DNA from: Corticium candelabrum
Taxonomy: Eukaryota > Porifera > Homoscleromorpha > Homosclerophorida > Plakinidae
DNA: 64,000 nucleotides
NCBI RefSeq assembly: GCF_963422355.1
Contig: NC_085087.1
Location: forward strand, 2,075,021-2,139,020
Direction: 5' to 3'
The notes under the pieces are model-generated. The model ran no database searches. It saw only the letters and a list, made by a program, of their open reading frames with translations, and was not told where the DNA came from. Numbering within the stretch: position 1 is the first letter of the stretch; each line of letters starts with the position of its first letter. Made by a program: the position numbers and the translations under genes. Positions 1 through 10,357 of this stretch are shown here, piece after piece.

Positions 1-744
1 TGTGTGAGTTGGCGAAGTGGCTCACACAAATCGGTCAGATTGCTAAGAAAGCGCGAGAGGTAATTGACTAGTCCTTGTATGCGCTGCATTCCATGAACGT
101 CTGTGGGCTTCTGCATGTTTAGTATCGCTGTAAGTTTGCTGGGGTCGGGCTTCAAACCGTCGGTTGTGAGCAAATGTCCAAGATAGGCAACTTTGCTTTG
201 CCTAAACTTGAGCTAGTCGGCATTGATGCGGATTCCTTTAGAGCGGCATCGCTAAAGTAGTCTGTGGAGTTTGCGGTAATGGTCTGCTGTTGCATCATCC
301 ATGTTATTTCCTACTCCAGTAATCAGGATGTCATCTGCAATTGTATGCACTGCGGGCATTCCGTCTAGGGCTTCGTCGCTGGAATACTTCCGGTGCAGGT
401 GAGATACCGAAAGGCATCCTCTTCCATTTGTAGCGTCCTAATGGCGTCTCAAATGTCGTAAGTAAGCTAGATTCTTCGTCTAATTTAACATGCCAGAATC
501 CATTACTTACGTCGCAAACGTCTGCCGGTAGGCATTGCTGGAAGGTCGTCACTCTCTCATCGTGCGATCTTTTGGTCTTTCGGGACGAGACCTCGAAAGA
601 TTCCCATCTTCTGCGAAACGTTCGCCAGTTTTGTGCCAAGTCGCCTTTTAGATTCAATTTGTCCGGCAACGGGACTGTCACGTTCGTCAAATAAACGATA
701 TCGCGTGGCTCCGGTGACTCTCGTACTTGCGTAGCCGTAGACAT
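1..744 (-). pseudogene. Ty3/gypsy retrotransposon polyprotein remnant (gag start joined to reverse transcriptase)
   Basis: Reading down from the ATG at 744, about 60 residues resemble the N-terminal segment of metazoan gypsy Gag (LNLKGDLAQNWRTFRRRWE). The same ORF then runs directly into reverse transcriptase (NGFWHVKLDEESS, KRMPFGISPAPEVFQR). In the next frame the polymerase motif IADDILITG follows at about 330-350, and then the connection region (KVAYLGHLL, KPDPSKL, VNYLSRFL) runs to the window edge. The rest of Gag, the protease and the first part of RT are missing, so an internal deletion has fused gag to pol. A frameshift near 335 and two in-frame stops (near 245 and 210) make it non-functional. 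Family membership is clear; the exact clade is not. Confidence 0.88.
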
Positions 745-773
745 TGTTGCTCATAAACAGTCTGCTGCGAGTT

Positions 774-791
774 ACTGCGTTTCTGACACCA
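774..791 (-). promoter_or_regulatory. Putative primer binding site next to an LTR end
   Basis: On the minus strand the bases TGGTGTCAGAAACGC lie about 30 bp upstream of the Gag ATG. They resemble the tRNA primer binding site found after the 5' LTR of many gypsy elements. The bases just upstream (793-792) read CA, as an LTR end should, and a TATATAA box lies about 10 bp further up. I could not find the far end of the LTR. Confidence 0.4.
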
Positions 792-2536
792 TGTCTGCTT
801 ATATACTAGTGCTATTCGTACTACGCACGCGCAATGTAGTCTACTCTCTTACAGCGTGTGCTGTCAGCTTCCTCGTACGGTTTCCTTTTGATCTGCAAGA
901 TGCCAAACAAATGAGGGGTTGACGACGCATCGTGTCTTTGATGTCTTTCACGGAGAAACGGCGTAAATCTTGCCACGAAACAGGCCCTCGACCAAGAGAA
1001 CAGCAGTCGGACTCCCGCAAACGTTCCATCTCGGACGACAGAGTCGTTTCTACTAATTGCCAATTGATTGGCGTCTCCGCATAATCTCTTGAGACATGTT
1101 GCTTTGCTGGAGTTGGAGAAGTTCCACTTTCTTGATTCGAATCTTGTCGATTTCTCCTTGTGACTTCTACAGGTCAAACAGGCACTCTGCACGTGCACAC
1201 CTCTTGTACGTAGTGCGTATCTTACTTGCATAAGGCGAGGGGTGATTCCGCAAGTCTGAAGCGTCAGTAGAATGTGCTATAACTTCAACAGAGACTGGTG
1301 CGAAGGCAATACCATCGTAGACGTATGTTCTGGTGGCATGGCCCATCCTGTGGCGAGCTTCCGGGAAACCTTGTCTCACAATACGAGCCACCTCGACGTG
1401 AATGATATTAGCTTAGAATTGGTCCAACAAAATCTGCTGGACGTAACTAACAGGGACGCCTGAACGCGGTGCTCTGGCAGATACAGGGATTAGGACTCGT
1501 CGCAGCCTTTTGAAAAAGAGAGGCTTTATTTTCGCGTACACGTGTGGCTCGACAGGTATCTAGAAAGTTTAGGCGCGCGAATGCACATGTACTTACCATT
1601 GAGACCGCTCTTGTCGAAAGTTCTTCTCTATAGTCGCACTCTCACGGACATAGACGCCATCAACAAGTTATCGGCACGTAATGGCTTAGTGGCTCTATAA
1701 TTGTTGTGTAGTTAGTCTTTCTAATTGTGTGATTGTGCATTACAAAAGTCCTCTTACGGAAACTATCATGCTAAATAGAAGTAGTATCTACCAATCATGT
1801 CACGCCATTTCGTCACGTTACGAACATGTTTGTCACGTGACGAGGTATGGTCCCAGTCCTCCTCCGTGCTTAGGCCAACCATACGTGTGAAACCACATGG
1901 ATCTATACACACGTAACAGCTAGCGCACGTGGTGTAAGCAACCTAGCGTGGAGGAGGACTGAGCACGAGTCTACGCCGTGAGACCGAGATAATTGATCTC
2001 ACGGCTGAAGTAACTTATTACACCAATATTTATGTATATAATTGTTGTTGATTTATATCATATCAAGGTGACCGCTGAGTATAGCCTTCTTTTGGCAGAC
2101 AAGATTGAGTTAGAGGGCGAGGTGCAACTGTTGGTAGATTCAAGCGTAGTGTTTGAGAGGCCTCAGTATCATACGTATATCCTATTATGTTGTGTTTGCT
2201 AGCGAAGTGCTTGTAGTATAGAATTGCTAGGTACGTAATTGAACAAATGCTAATTATTGTTGACTGCTCGTGTGATGGTGTGTTATACGTTGACCTTATG
2301 TGTTTTATCGTTGACCTCAGGTGTTATTTCGCTGATATACTCCTTCAAGGGACCAACGAGCGCACCTAACGGTCACGTGATATATAATTATTTTACTGCG
2401 ATATTGCTGCAAAGGCTGGACCACGCGATTGAGGACAAAAATACTAGTCTTCGCCAGAGGAATAGAGGACGTTCCTCAAGGGGGCAGGTGTCCTAATTCC
2501 CTATCTAAATCCGCCACGAGTTTCTTCAGTAGTTGA
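792..2536. other. No gene recognised; probably LTR and flanking repeat sequence
   Basis: Several short ORFs of 60-136 codons overlap in different frames here, but none shows a motif I recognise. The first part may be the gypsy 5' LTR. The only structured element I see is the 12 bp inverted repeat at 1854-1961. Confidence 0.4.
1854..1961. repeat. 12 bp perfect inverted repeat enclosing 84 bp
   Basis: CAGTCCTCCTCC at 1854-1865 is exactly complementary to GGAGGAGGACTG at 1950-1961, with partly complementary bases just inside. This could be a small hairpin-type MITE. No clear target duplication was found. Confidence 0.6.
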
Positions 2537-2543
2537 GTTGATA

Positions 2544-5500
2544 CAGGGGCGTAGCGTGACCTCTAGGATTGGGGGGGGGGCTAGACTTTGCGACGCAACG
2601 GGACACGCCCACTTCATCAGTCAAATCAGCCAACCACACACTTCTTGCCTTCGTAGTACGTACCTACATATGGGCAAAAAGCTGTCACATGCGTACTTGA
2701 AGACTGAGTGGTGCATACGTGGGAGCTTGGAGAATTGATCATTCTTGTGTGAGCAGAGTACGTTCTACTGGCAGCTAAATAGTTTGCAATTAACCAACGG
2801 TTCCAGGGTACTCTAGATAGCGTAGCATAGTTTAAATGCAACAGCTGTTCTAGACGTCACGGAGGTGCGATAAACTAATTTAACAGTAAACGCCTTCGTC
2901 CACTAGACCCAAACTCTGCAACAAGGTCTTCCACTCTACACTCCAATTTTCGACATTCTTCGCGCTCGACTGTCAGGAGTGCTAGACTAGTCAGACGTTC
3001 TTGTCCCATCGACGTTCTGAGCCACGTTTTCAAACGACGGAGAGTGGAAAATGATCGTTCACATTCCGATGAAGATGCAGGAATGACAAGAAGTGTCTTA
3101 AGAAGCTTACAAGTTTCTGGGTAGCAGTCCCTGTTAGTGCCTTTGTTGAAGAACGTCCGGACTTTTACAAGTTCGGGCAAGTCAGTTCCCTCTTCACTCT
3201 CTACAGTCCAGTCCGGTTCGCCTTGGTACGCTTGAATATTACCATAAAAAATTTCAAGTTCATGCTCAAGTCGGCCAGAATTGAAGTCGTTGCCATAAAA
3301 TGTGCACACTGTCTGAAGACTCGACCGGTCTGGTCGGCTCTCTGTCAGTGAGTCTACTAGAAGTTTTTCGACTGCAGCCAGAACTTCATATTCATTCTCA
3401 CGAAATCTCTCTTTCATTTCCATTCGCACGATATCTACGACCTCATTGTAAACCAGTTTATATTGCTCTTGACAAGACTGAGGGTAATATGGTGTACCAC
3501 CACCATCCATGGCCAGTCGCTGTGCTACTTTACGTTTGCGCGGAAGTTGTGGAAGTTCCAAGCTTAGTTTTGACGCAATGTCTTCAGTATTTTTCCAGAC
3601 GTCTTGAAAGTCTTCACGAAGTGCACCCACGGCTTTGATTGTGCTAGAAACTTTCGACTTGACTCCAGACAGCTCGACACGCCGACCTTGTAAGTAGCGT
3701 GAAAGAACAGCAGTTTTCCCAAGTACCTCTTCCAACACTGAAATATAGAAGAAGAAGTGGAAAGTCTGAACAGACTTCAGAAGACAGGATGCTTCTGGTC
3801 CTAATTCGGCATCTTCAGTTGAAATTGCTTCAAGAGTGTGAATGATCGCATCAAAACTGGACTTGATAGCATGTACAGCTTCATAGCGTGAAGACCATCT
3901 AGTTTCACAAAGTCTCTTGAGAGTGACAGAACTGCCTCCTAGCTTCTCCTGGATAGCCTGAAACCGCGAATGTCTCTTTGCCGATCCTTCCAGCAGTTTG
4001 TAGAGGCTGTTTACCACTCCAAGAACGTTTCTAATATCCTGGACCGCGGAACAAGCATTCGCTAGAGTAAGGTTCAGCACGTGAGCATGGCAGTGGATGT
4101 ATAGAGCTCTCTTTTCCACTTCCTGAAAACGAGTACAGACACCTTTGTATCTCCCTCGCATATTGGACGCACCGTCATAGCACTGAGCTCTCATTTGACC
4201 TACAGGAATTCCTAACTCATTCAAAGCTTGATTTAGAAGATTGAACAGTGACTTTCCATCGGTACTTTCGGCTGGCCAAAAGCCCAAGAAGCGTTCCTTT
4301 ACTGTCATTGATTCACTTACGTACCTAACACAAATGGACATCTGCTCTTGTCTCGATACGTCTGTGGTTTCGTCACAAATCAGTCCATACATACCGGACG
4401 TTCGGAGTTCGTGGACTATCGACTGCTGAATCTTGTGACCGCAAAGAGCTAGAATTTCATTTTGAATCTGTGGAGAGGTGTACGTAAACGTTCCTTGCAG
4501 GTGTTGCTCAAGCTCAGGATTATCTGATGCCCGCAGATGTAACAGTTCGAGAAAATTCCCTCTGTTCGTGCAATCTTCCGTTTCGTCATGTCCACGCAAA
4601 GCAATAGACTGTCGCCCAAGATAAAGGATAGTTTCAAACACTTTCCCGAGATTTCGTCTGTTCAAGGTTATTCTTAATTGGTGCGCAGTACTGACAGACT
4701 GGGCTACAGACGTGCCCGATTCGGCAACATGTCTTGCCTGATTCCACACAGCTGCCGCCAAGCAGTGCACATGCGAAGACTCGTGCTTTCTGTAGTCATC
4801 TAGTGCCGTTTTCCAGTTTCGAAAGCCTCTTTCAGTAAAGCATGCATCGTAGTGGCCATGCTTTCCGCTCTGCTCAGCTAGGCGACACGCAAAACAAAAT
4901 GCAGAATCCACCTTCTCACTATACTCCAGCCAAGGGAACTGGGAATACCAAGTCTCCTGAAAACTTCTTCGCTGACGCAAAATTTGCCTCCTCGGAAAAC
5001 TTCCACCAAACAAATCTTTGGATCGAGGTTGATGAGGGCCTACTAGAACGTTAGCGGCTTCTAGAACCAATCCACTGGAAGGCCCAGCAGCGGTAGAAAC
5101 CTCGCTAGGTGTCACTTGTTCGGTGCCTTGACCATCAGTGAGGCTGACTTCTGAATCTAACTCGACTGTTCCTTGAACTTCTTCAGACTTTTGCGAGTTG
5201 TCAGAAACTTGACCGCGGGAGAAGAATCCTATCGTATGAAAAACAGCGTGAACTGCCACGCGTATAGAGATCTAGAATACAGTACGTAAACAGCCATGAT
5301 CAATGAGCTTGTAGTTGACAAACAACCTCAAACTGCTAAGAAAGCGCCACGTGCGTGACTGCGTTTCTTTGGAAAAGGTTGCTCAACAACTGAAAGTCCA
5401 CTGGGGTCTGGGTAATCGAGGCAGTCACCTCTACCTTCTGAATTAGCTGAAGATGTGAGTAGTGTACGTAACCTATAATAACTAGAACGTCTAACTGTAC

Positions 5501-5873
5501 CTCACATTTGTTGTCAAAATCTGGCAGCATACCTGTCTGCAAAAGGTCACTGGCGCATAGCGGGTTTGTTTGTCACAGTCAATGATACATGACTGACAAG
5601 CTATTGTCAATATATTACCTGAAATAGACGCCTGCTTCTTGGAACTTCCTTTCCCTCCTGCACAACTTTTCAGAGTCGCCATTAGATGGGCACGTGACTC
5701 ACACGTGAAGCCTTGGCAGCCCGACGTCTGATTTGGGCTCCCACAGTGTCAGAGACGGGTTCCAAAGCATACGTATGCGCATTGGAAGATCAAGCACACA
5801 AAAATTGATGGACACGCCTACAAACTTTGGGGGGGCTATAGCCCTGTCTAGCCCATGCCACGCTACGCCCCTG
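2544..5873 (-). mobile_element. Complete hAT DNA transposon (hAT-1) with TIRs and target duplication
   Basis: The ends are CAGGGGCGTAGCGTG at 2544-2558 and its exact reverse complement at 5859-5873, a 15 bp TIR of a form common in the DUF4371/ZMYM1-like hAT group. The 7 bp GTTGATA flanks both sides (2537-2543 and 5874-5880). hAT insertions usually duplicate 8 bp, so one base may have changed. Inside each end is a run of G followed by GCTAGAC or GCTATAG, a likely subterminal motif. The 3.33 kb element carries one transposase gene on the minus strand with no frame break, so it may be autonomous or only recently inactive. Confidence 0.92.
2875..5682 (-). CDS. hAT transposase, TTF zinc finger + DUF4371 + hAT dimerisation domain (two-exon model)
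   Basis: The main ORF (2875-5228) is open without interruption, but its upstream extension has no ATG. I infer a first exon at 5619-5682: ATG, 21 codons, then the donor CAG/GTAATA. It joins in phase to the acceptor at 5229, giving about 805 residues in total. Positions counted on the open frame from 5259: a TTF-type zinc finger around 100-165 (FCFAC, then a late HESSHVH), DUF4371/RNase-H-like core 190-320 with the first catalytic Asp at 296 (LICDETTD), the second Asp at 362 (CYDGAS), the CHAHVLNL motif at 390, and a C-terminal hAT dimerisation block (ASSSECERSFS). Family knowledge: these enzymes cut and paste DNA using DDE chemistry after hexamer or octamer assembly. The spliced N-terminus contains QASISGFF, a PCNA-binding-like motif. 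Confidence 0.88.
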
Positions 5874-5880
5874 GTTGATA

Positions 5881-6431
5881 GTTAATTCAGCAGTTCTTAT
5901 CCTGGCACTTCTCTCTGTATCCGGGACTTAGGCAGAGGAGAAAATGGCGGCCCCCACTGTACGATCGGGTGTGGTGTGGCTAGAGTGTTTTTAGCCAAAC
6001 TCAAGTCTTGGAAAGTCTTCGTTACTATTAAGCGGGTCATTTAAGGTTTTTGGGGTTTTCAGATGGGGTATTACCAGTGCTGGTTGCCCGGTTAGAATCC
6101 CAGGTTATTACGTATGACCAACCAGTACGCAACTTCACTGTCCTCCACCCTAGGTTTTTACGTGACGTTTTGTGATTACTGTAACAACGATTATATTGGG
6201 CGCGATTGTTTAAATGGAGGCTATAGTGCGAGGGGGAGCAAAGCGACACACCCGGCCAGTTGGCAGTCCTAATCACCACCAAAACAGATTGGAACCGCTT
6301 CTGATAGATCGCTCCATCGCTTTTGTTTTATTGACCACTTTCATGAGATTGCTAGGTTGTTCTGGTGCATTCTGGTTTCCACGTGATGTGTTTGCGCCGC
6401 CATCTTGTTTACCAAAGTAGTTCATTTCCAT
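5881..6431. other. Spacer between two hAT elements; nothing recognised
   Basis: Only short overlapping ORFs are present. I see no domain, repeat structure or promoter that I can support. Confidence 0.4.
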
Positions 6432-6753
6432 CAGTGGCGGATCCAGGATTCTCACCAGGTACAGGCGCGGTCTGTCAGGTTCGGTAATGACGTCACCAGT
6501 TAGTCACGTGTCCATGTTCAACATTTTCGCAGCTGGCCCTCTAGGAATATCTTATAGTCATCAGTTCAAATGAGGTCGAGTTTGTGATATTTTCATATTA
6601 TAACTATATTTCACTTTACTCAACACATGCAAAACAGGTTGATATATAACATCAGAAAACAGAGGAGTGTGGAAAAGTAACATCACTGATTCAGAACTGA
6701 AGAAGAAATCTGATGGACCGACAATACAACCATCACTGAAAACAATGTCACCG

Positions 6754-9345
6754 TCACTGTGATTGTGCTTCTTCTGTTGTAGCAGTTGGATCCAGGAACA
6801 GCAAGCGTCTCGGATATGCCTTCGCAAAAGAGTCTATCACACGCTCATGGTTGACAGACAAGTCCTTGTGGACAAACATGAGCACTAGCGCATTTAGCCT
6901 GTCTTGTGCCATCGTGCTCCGCAGGTCTGTTTTGATCAGCTTTAGTGCAGAGTTCGCTCTTTCAACTGTGGCTGTGGTGACGGGTATTATCAACAACAGG
7001 CGAAGAATGCAGACAATGTTGGGATATGCCACTTCATTCACAGCACCCAGCGTCTCTGTAACACCGGTTGGTAAGGTAGCAGCACCTGCATACTCCCACT
7101 TCCTCTTCCATCGGCGTATCTCGGCCTCGAAAGTTGAGTCATCAGGCAAATCTGGAGCATAAGCCTTCAGGATAGCTGCCTGGTGGTGAGGAGTGAGGCT
7201 CTGGCAGTGTTTTGGCAGGAGCAGCAGTCCTTGCACTGATGCATGGCTCATGTCAGTGAACCTACTGCCAAGTTCACTGATCATGCTGTCAATGAATGGA
7301 ATGAAGACAGCTCTCCGCCAGTAGCTCTCTGGAGTTGATGCAGGATGATTGCTGCGTAGTGTCTGTCGTGCAGCTAAGCGAGGAACTTGTGGATGGTCTT
7401 GGTCTAAGACACGGGATGTAACTGCTGATGCAGAGGCGAAAATTGAAGAGAATTCTGTCTCACTGTTACTTCTGATCTCTTCTAACAGACCTAGAACTTG
7501 GTTGATTTCACCATATGCCTCCAGCACATCCAATTGCGATCCTTGCAGTAGAACACTCAGACACTTTGTGTAACCGAACAGATATGTGCAGCAGTGCAGA
7601 GCTACGATGAATGAATCTGACGTTATCGAGCGGAGGAGGCCATTTCCCTCAGTGACAGACTTCGCATCGTACTTAGAGGCAGCAGTTGGAGTGGCAATGA
7701 TCTGGCCTGAAATAACTTGGAGGCAGTGGACTAAGGCAAAGTACATATCTCTGAAGTCTTTTAAGGCAGTATGCCGTTCTACCCAGCGAGTTTCACACAG
7801 TAGCTTTAGCTTCTGAGCTCTGATTGGCTTTTCACCGGCAGATGTCCGCTTGGTGTTTTCTTGTTCAACACTCTGCTCTAATGTACGTTGCCGTTTTGGG
7901 GAGTACTTGAAGAAGAGCCCAACAGCCTTCAAGTCGGAAAGCATGCAGTGAACTTCAGACACATTACAAGACTTTGTCAACGCCAAGTTCAGTTGGTGAC
8001 TGCAGCAGTGATAGTACTGTGCCCGGGGTACATGGTCTCGAAAATTCTTCTGGCAACCGTTAAGGTGGCCAGACATAGCACCAGCACCATCATAGGCCTG
8101 GGCTCGACAACGTGTTTCATCAAGACCAAGCTTCTTCAAGGCATTCCGTATCTCAGCACAGATGCTACTACCTGTCCCAGAGCTGCAAGCAATGAACTTA
8201 ATCAACTTCTCTTCTGCCTTGTTGTCCTTCATGTATCTAAGAGACACTGCCAACTGCTCCCACCCACTTACATCTCTTACTTCATCTGCCAGCACAGCAA
8301 AAAAGGGACTACTTTTTACGTTATCCACTATTTGCTGAATTATGTCATCTGCCATCAATTTCATGAGGTCATTCTGGGTAGTTTTCGACATGTAGGTGGC
8401 ATTACGAGAACAACGCTCAAGGTGCTCCTTCAGGACAATATCGCCAGAATCGATAGCAAACTTCACAAACGCCATGAAGTTACCTTGAGGTGAATGATCA
8501 TATGTAAGGTCATCACGGTGACCGCGCAGCGCTACACCTTCACGTGCAGCTAGTTCTAAACACCTCAGAACAGACAACAGTATACAACGATTGGCAGATA
8601 CCCTTTCTGTAGCTGCTTGAGACTGCATCAGGTCTATCCTCTCAGAAGGGTGCTTGTCAGTACTAAGAAATGCCAGCAACTTGGCAGCAGCATTTCTGTG
8701 GTACTGGGTAGATTCATGCTCAGCAGCATCAGCAATAAGATTCTTCCAATCCCTGTGAAGACGGACAACAAAATTATCACCACGGCATGATCCCTCTCGA
8801 TAAACGGTAGGAAATAATACGCAGGGCAAACAAAAGAGGCCTTCTTCCTTGCGTTTGCCATAGTATCCTAGCCAATCAAATTGGTCAAACCACTTTTTCT
8901 GGACAAATCTCTCTGAGTAGCCACTCTTCCTGCGCTTATCAACATACTTCCTAAAAGGCAATATTGTCTGCTCGCTTGGTTTTCTCCTAGCAATCACTTT
9001 CACCTTGTCCTCATCACTGAGTGCTTTCCCTTCCATGGCTGTAGCTACAGCCTCCAAGAATGATCCATGGTCACTATCACTAACAACCTCTGCAGTTGTC
9101 GCAACCACGTCCTGACTACCACCTCCAGACTTCATATTACCAACTCCGTCACTTACTGTCTGCACACTGTCATCGTCCTCACCAGCAGCAACCCCACTTT
9201 GACTGTCGTCCGAGATACAGTTAACACTTGTACTAGTGGCCGCATCTCTACACTCCTGGGATACTCTCTTCGCTGGCTGAAACATTTCTGCCAAGCTCCT
9301 CTGATCAGCAGCCCTCTGCTTAGGAGGACGCTTATGACCGTACAT
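6754..9345 (-). CDS. hAT transposase, intact single-exon ORF of 863 residues
   Basis: The ORF opens with a true ATG at 9345 and has no frame break. Residues 1-120 are disordered and acidic after a basic start containing QRSLAEMF (residues 15-22). A TTF-type zinc finger spans about 143-216 (FCLPC at 171, then H210 and H216). The DUF4371/RNase-H-like core follows, with the first catalytic Asp at 354 (VLADEVRD) and the second at 419 (QAYDGAGAM). The CCSHQLNL motif is at 447, ETRWVERH lies in the insertion domain, and the C-terminal hAT dimerisation region contains TTATVERANSALKLIK. It matches the ZMYM1-like / P52rIPK-like group of animal hAT proteins. It belongs to a different subfamily from the 2.9-5.7 kb transposase: the catalytic context and TIRs differ. 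Confidence 0.92.
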   Translation of the reverse strand: MYGHKRPPKQRAADQRSLAEMFQPAKRVSQECRDAATSTSVNCISDDSQSGVAAGEDDDSVQTVSDGVGNMKSGGGSQDVVATTAEVVSDSDHGSFLEAVATAMEGKALSDEDKVKVIARRKPSEQTILPFRKYVDKRRKSGYSERFVQKKWFDQFDWLGYYGKRKEEGLFCLPCVLFPTVYREGSCRGDNFVVRLHRDWKNLIADAAEHESTQYHRNAAAKLLAFLSTDKHPSERIDLMQSQAATERVSANRCILLSVLRCLELAAREGVALRGHRDDLTYDHSPQGNFMAFVKFAIDSGDIVLKEHLERCSRNATYMSKTTQNDLMKLMADDIIQQIVDNVKSSPFFAVLADEVRDVSGWEQLAVSLRYMKDNKAEEKLIKFIACSSGTGSSICAEIRNALKKLGLDETRCRAQAYDGAGAMSGHLNGCQKNFRDHVPRAQYYHCCSHQLNLALTKSCNVSEVHCMLSDLKAVGLFFKYSPKRQRTLEQSVEQENTKRTSAGEKPIRAQKLKLLCETRWVERHTALKDFRDMYFALVHCLQVISGQIIATPTAASKYDAKSVTEGNGLLRSITSDSFIVALHCCTYLFGYTKCLSVLLQGSQLDVLEAYGEINQVLGLLEEIRSNSETEFSSIFASASAVTSRVLDQDHPQVPRLAARQTLRSNHPASTPESYWRRAVFIPFIDSMISELGSRFTDMSHASVQGLLLLPKHCQSLTPHHQAAILKAYAPDLPDDSTFEAEIRRWKRKWEYAGAATLPTGVTETLGAVNEVAYPNIVCILRLLLIIPVTTATVERANSALKLIKTDLRSTMAQDRLNALVLMFVHKDLSVNHERVIDSFAKAYPRRLLFLDPTATTEEAQSQ

Positions 9346-9435
9346 CTTTCAATGACTTCTCTCCGCCAACAACGAAAACTAGATAGTCGCCCCTCCTGTG
9401 GAAAGTTCTCGCAACTTCCGTAGAACTAGTCTCAC

Positions 9436-9492
9436 GTAGCCAGACCTTACCCGCTAAAGCAAAGCGAAGCGAGTACTGTAGGGTCTGGCTAC
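9436..9492. repeat. Nested inverted repeat (MITE-like) inside hAT-2 leader
   Basis: GTAGCCAGACCTTAC (9436-9450) pairs with GTAGGGTCTGGCTAC (9478-9492), 14 of 15 positions complementary, around a 27 bp core rich in AAGCGAAGCGAG. It lies between the hAT-2 ATG and its upstream TIR, so it may be a small later insertion or a regulatory hairpin in the transcript leader. Confidence 0.55.
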
Positions 9493-9714
9493 GCGAGGCT
9501 ACCGAAGAACACTAGTAGTCCAAGACAAGCTCGTGTGCTTTGTGCCAAACTGGCGCGCTAAAGTTCCAGAGCTCGAGTTCATGCATGAAACACACGTGCA
9601 CGTTAGCCCAAACGATACGTGGGAGTCGATGAAACGCGCACTACCAGTAGTCGACGACGTGTGAGGTACAGGCGCGCGCCTCTCGCGCCTATCCCTGGAT
9701 CCGCCACTGTCCAT

Positions 9715-10357
9715 CTAGGTACTGTGCTCGGTGTTTAAACTGAGAGCATCGCTTTTGGTCAACGCAACAGCGTAAGGATGTTCTACGTTAAATTATGTTG
9801 ACACAGGTGTGTCAGCGCACTAGGACTTCAGTGATATATCACGATACACGGCATTTTCGTTCGGTTCAACGCAATGCCATATATGTTGCGTTGAAAATTT
9901 GCCTTCTCGTCTAAATATAATATGTATTGGAAGTAATCTATGAAAAGATTGTTTGTTGCCAAGGTGCGATTTGGTCATGTCCTTTTGGTAAGATGATACA
10001 TAATCATTGAATATAAGCCAGTGGCCAGATGAGTGCAATCTTTTCTATTCAGTACCATATACTGTCAGTTTAGGAGCAAAGCTCTAAACAAGTGCATTGA
10101 ACGATTCATTTGATTTTGTAGGAAACCATCTTTCCATGTTCCTAAGAGAGTGGGTGCTGCTAATTGGTCAAATACAGGTTTTTACTCAATTTAAATTGAA
10201 AAATGTGAGGCCATCTGTGGTCGACGTACTGCTTTTTGTCAGATTCAGGAACTTGTTGTTTTTGCCAACGACACCAGTATGTAAACCAGCAGGACAGAAC
10301 TTGTGTCTGTCTTCCATTGTCTGTTGGCAATGTTGGTGGCTATGTTCTTCACGAGGC
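9715..10357. other. No gene recognised
   Basis: This is AT-rich sequence with short overlapping ORFs and no recognisable domain. Confidence 0.4.

Larger units (their letters stand above)
6432..9709 (-). mobile_element. Complete hAT DNA transposon (hAT-2) with 16 bp TIRs and 5 bp target duplication
   Basis: CAGTGGCGGATCCAGG at 6432-6447 is matched exactly in reverse complement at 9694-9709. TCCAT flanks both ends (6427-6431 and 9710-9714), which is a 5 bp rather than the classic 8 bp hAT target duplication. Just inside, GGTACAGGCGCG occurs at both ends as a subterminal motif in the same orientation (about 6458 and 9665). The element contains a single intact transposase gene and a nested inverted repeat in the leader. 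Confidence 0.92.

Noticed and set aside
3300..3638. Plus-strand ORFs of 60-200 codons inside the hAT genes (for example 3300-3638, 7888-8493)
   Set aside because: They are shadows of the long conserved minus-strand transposase frames.
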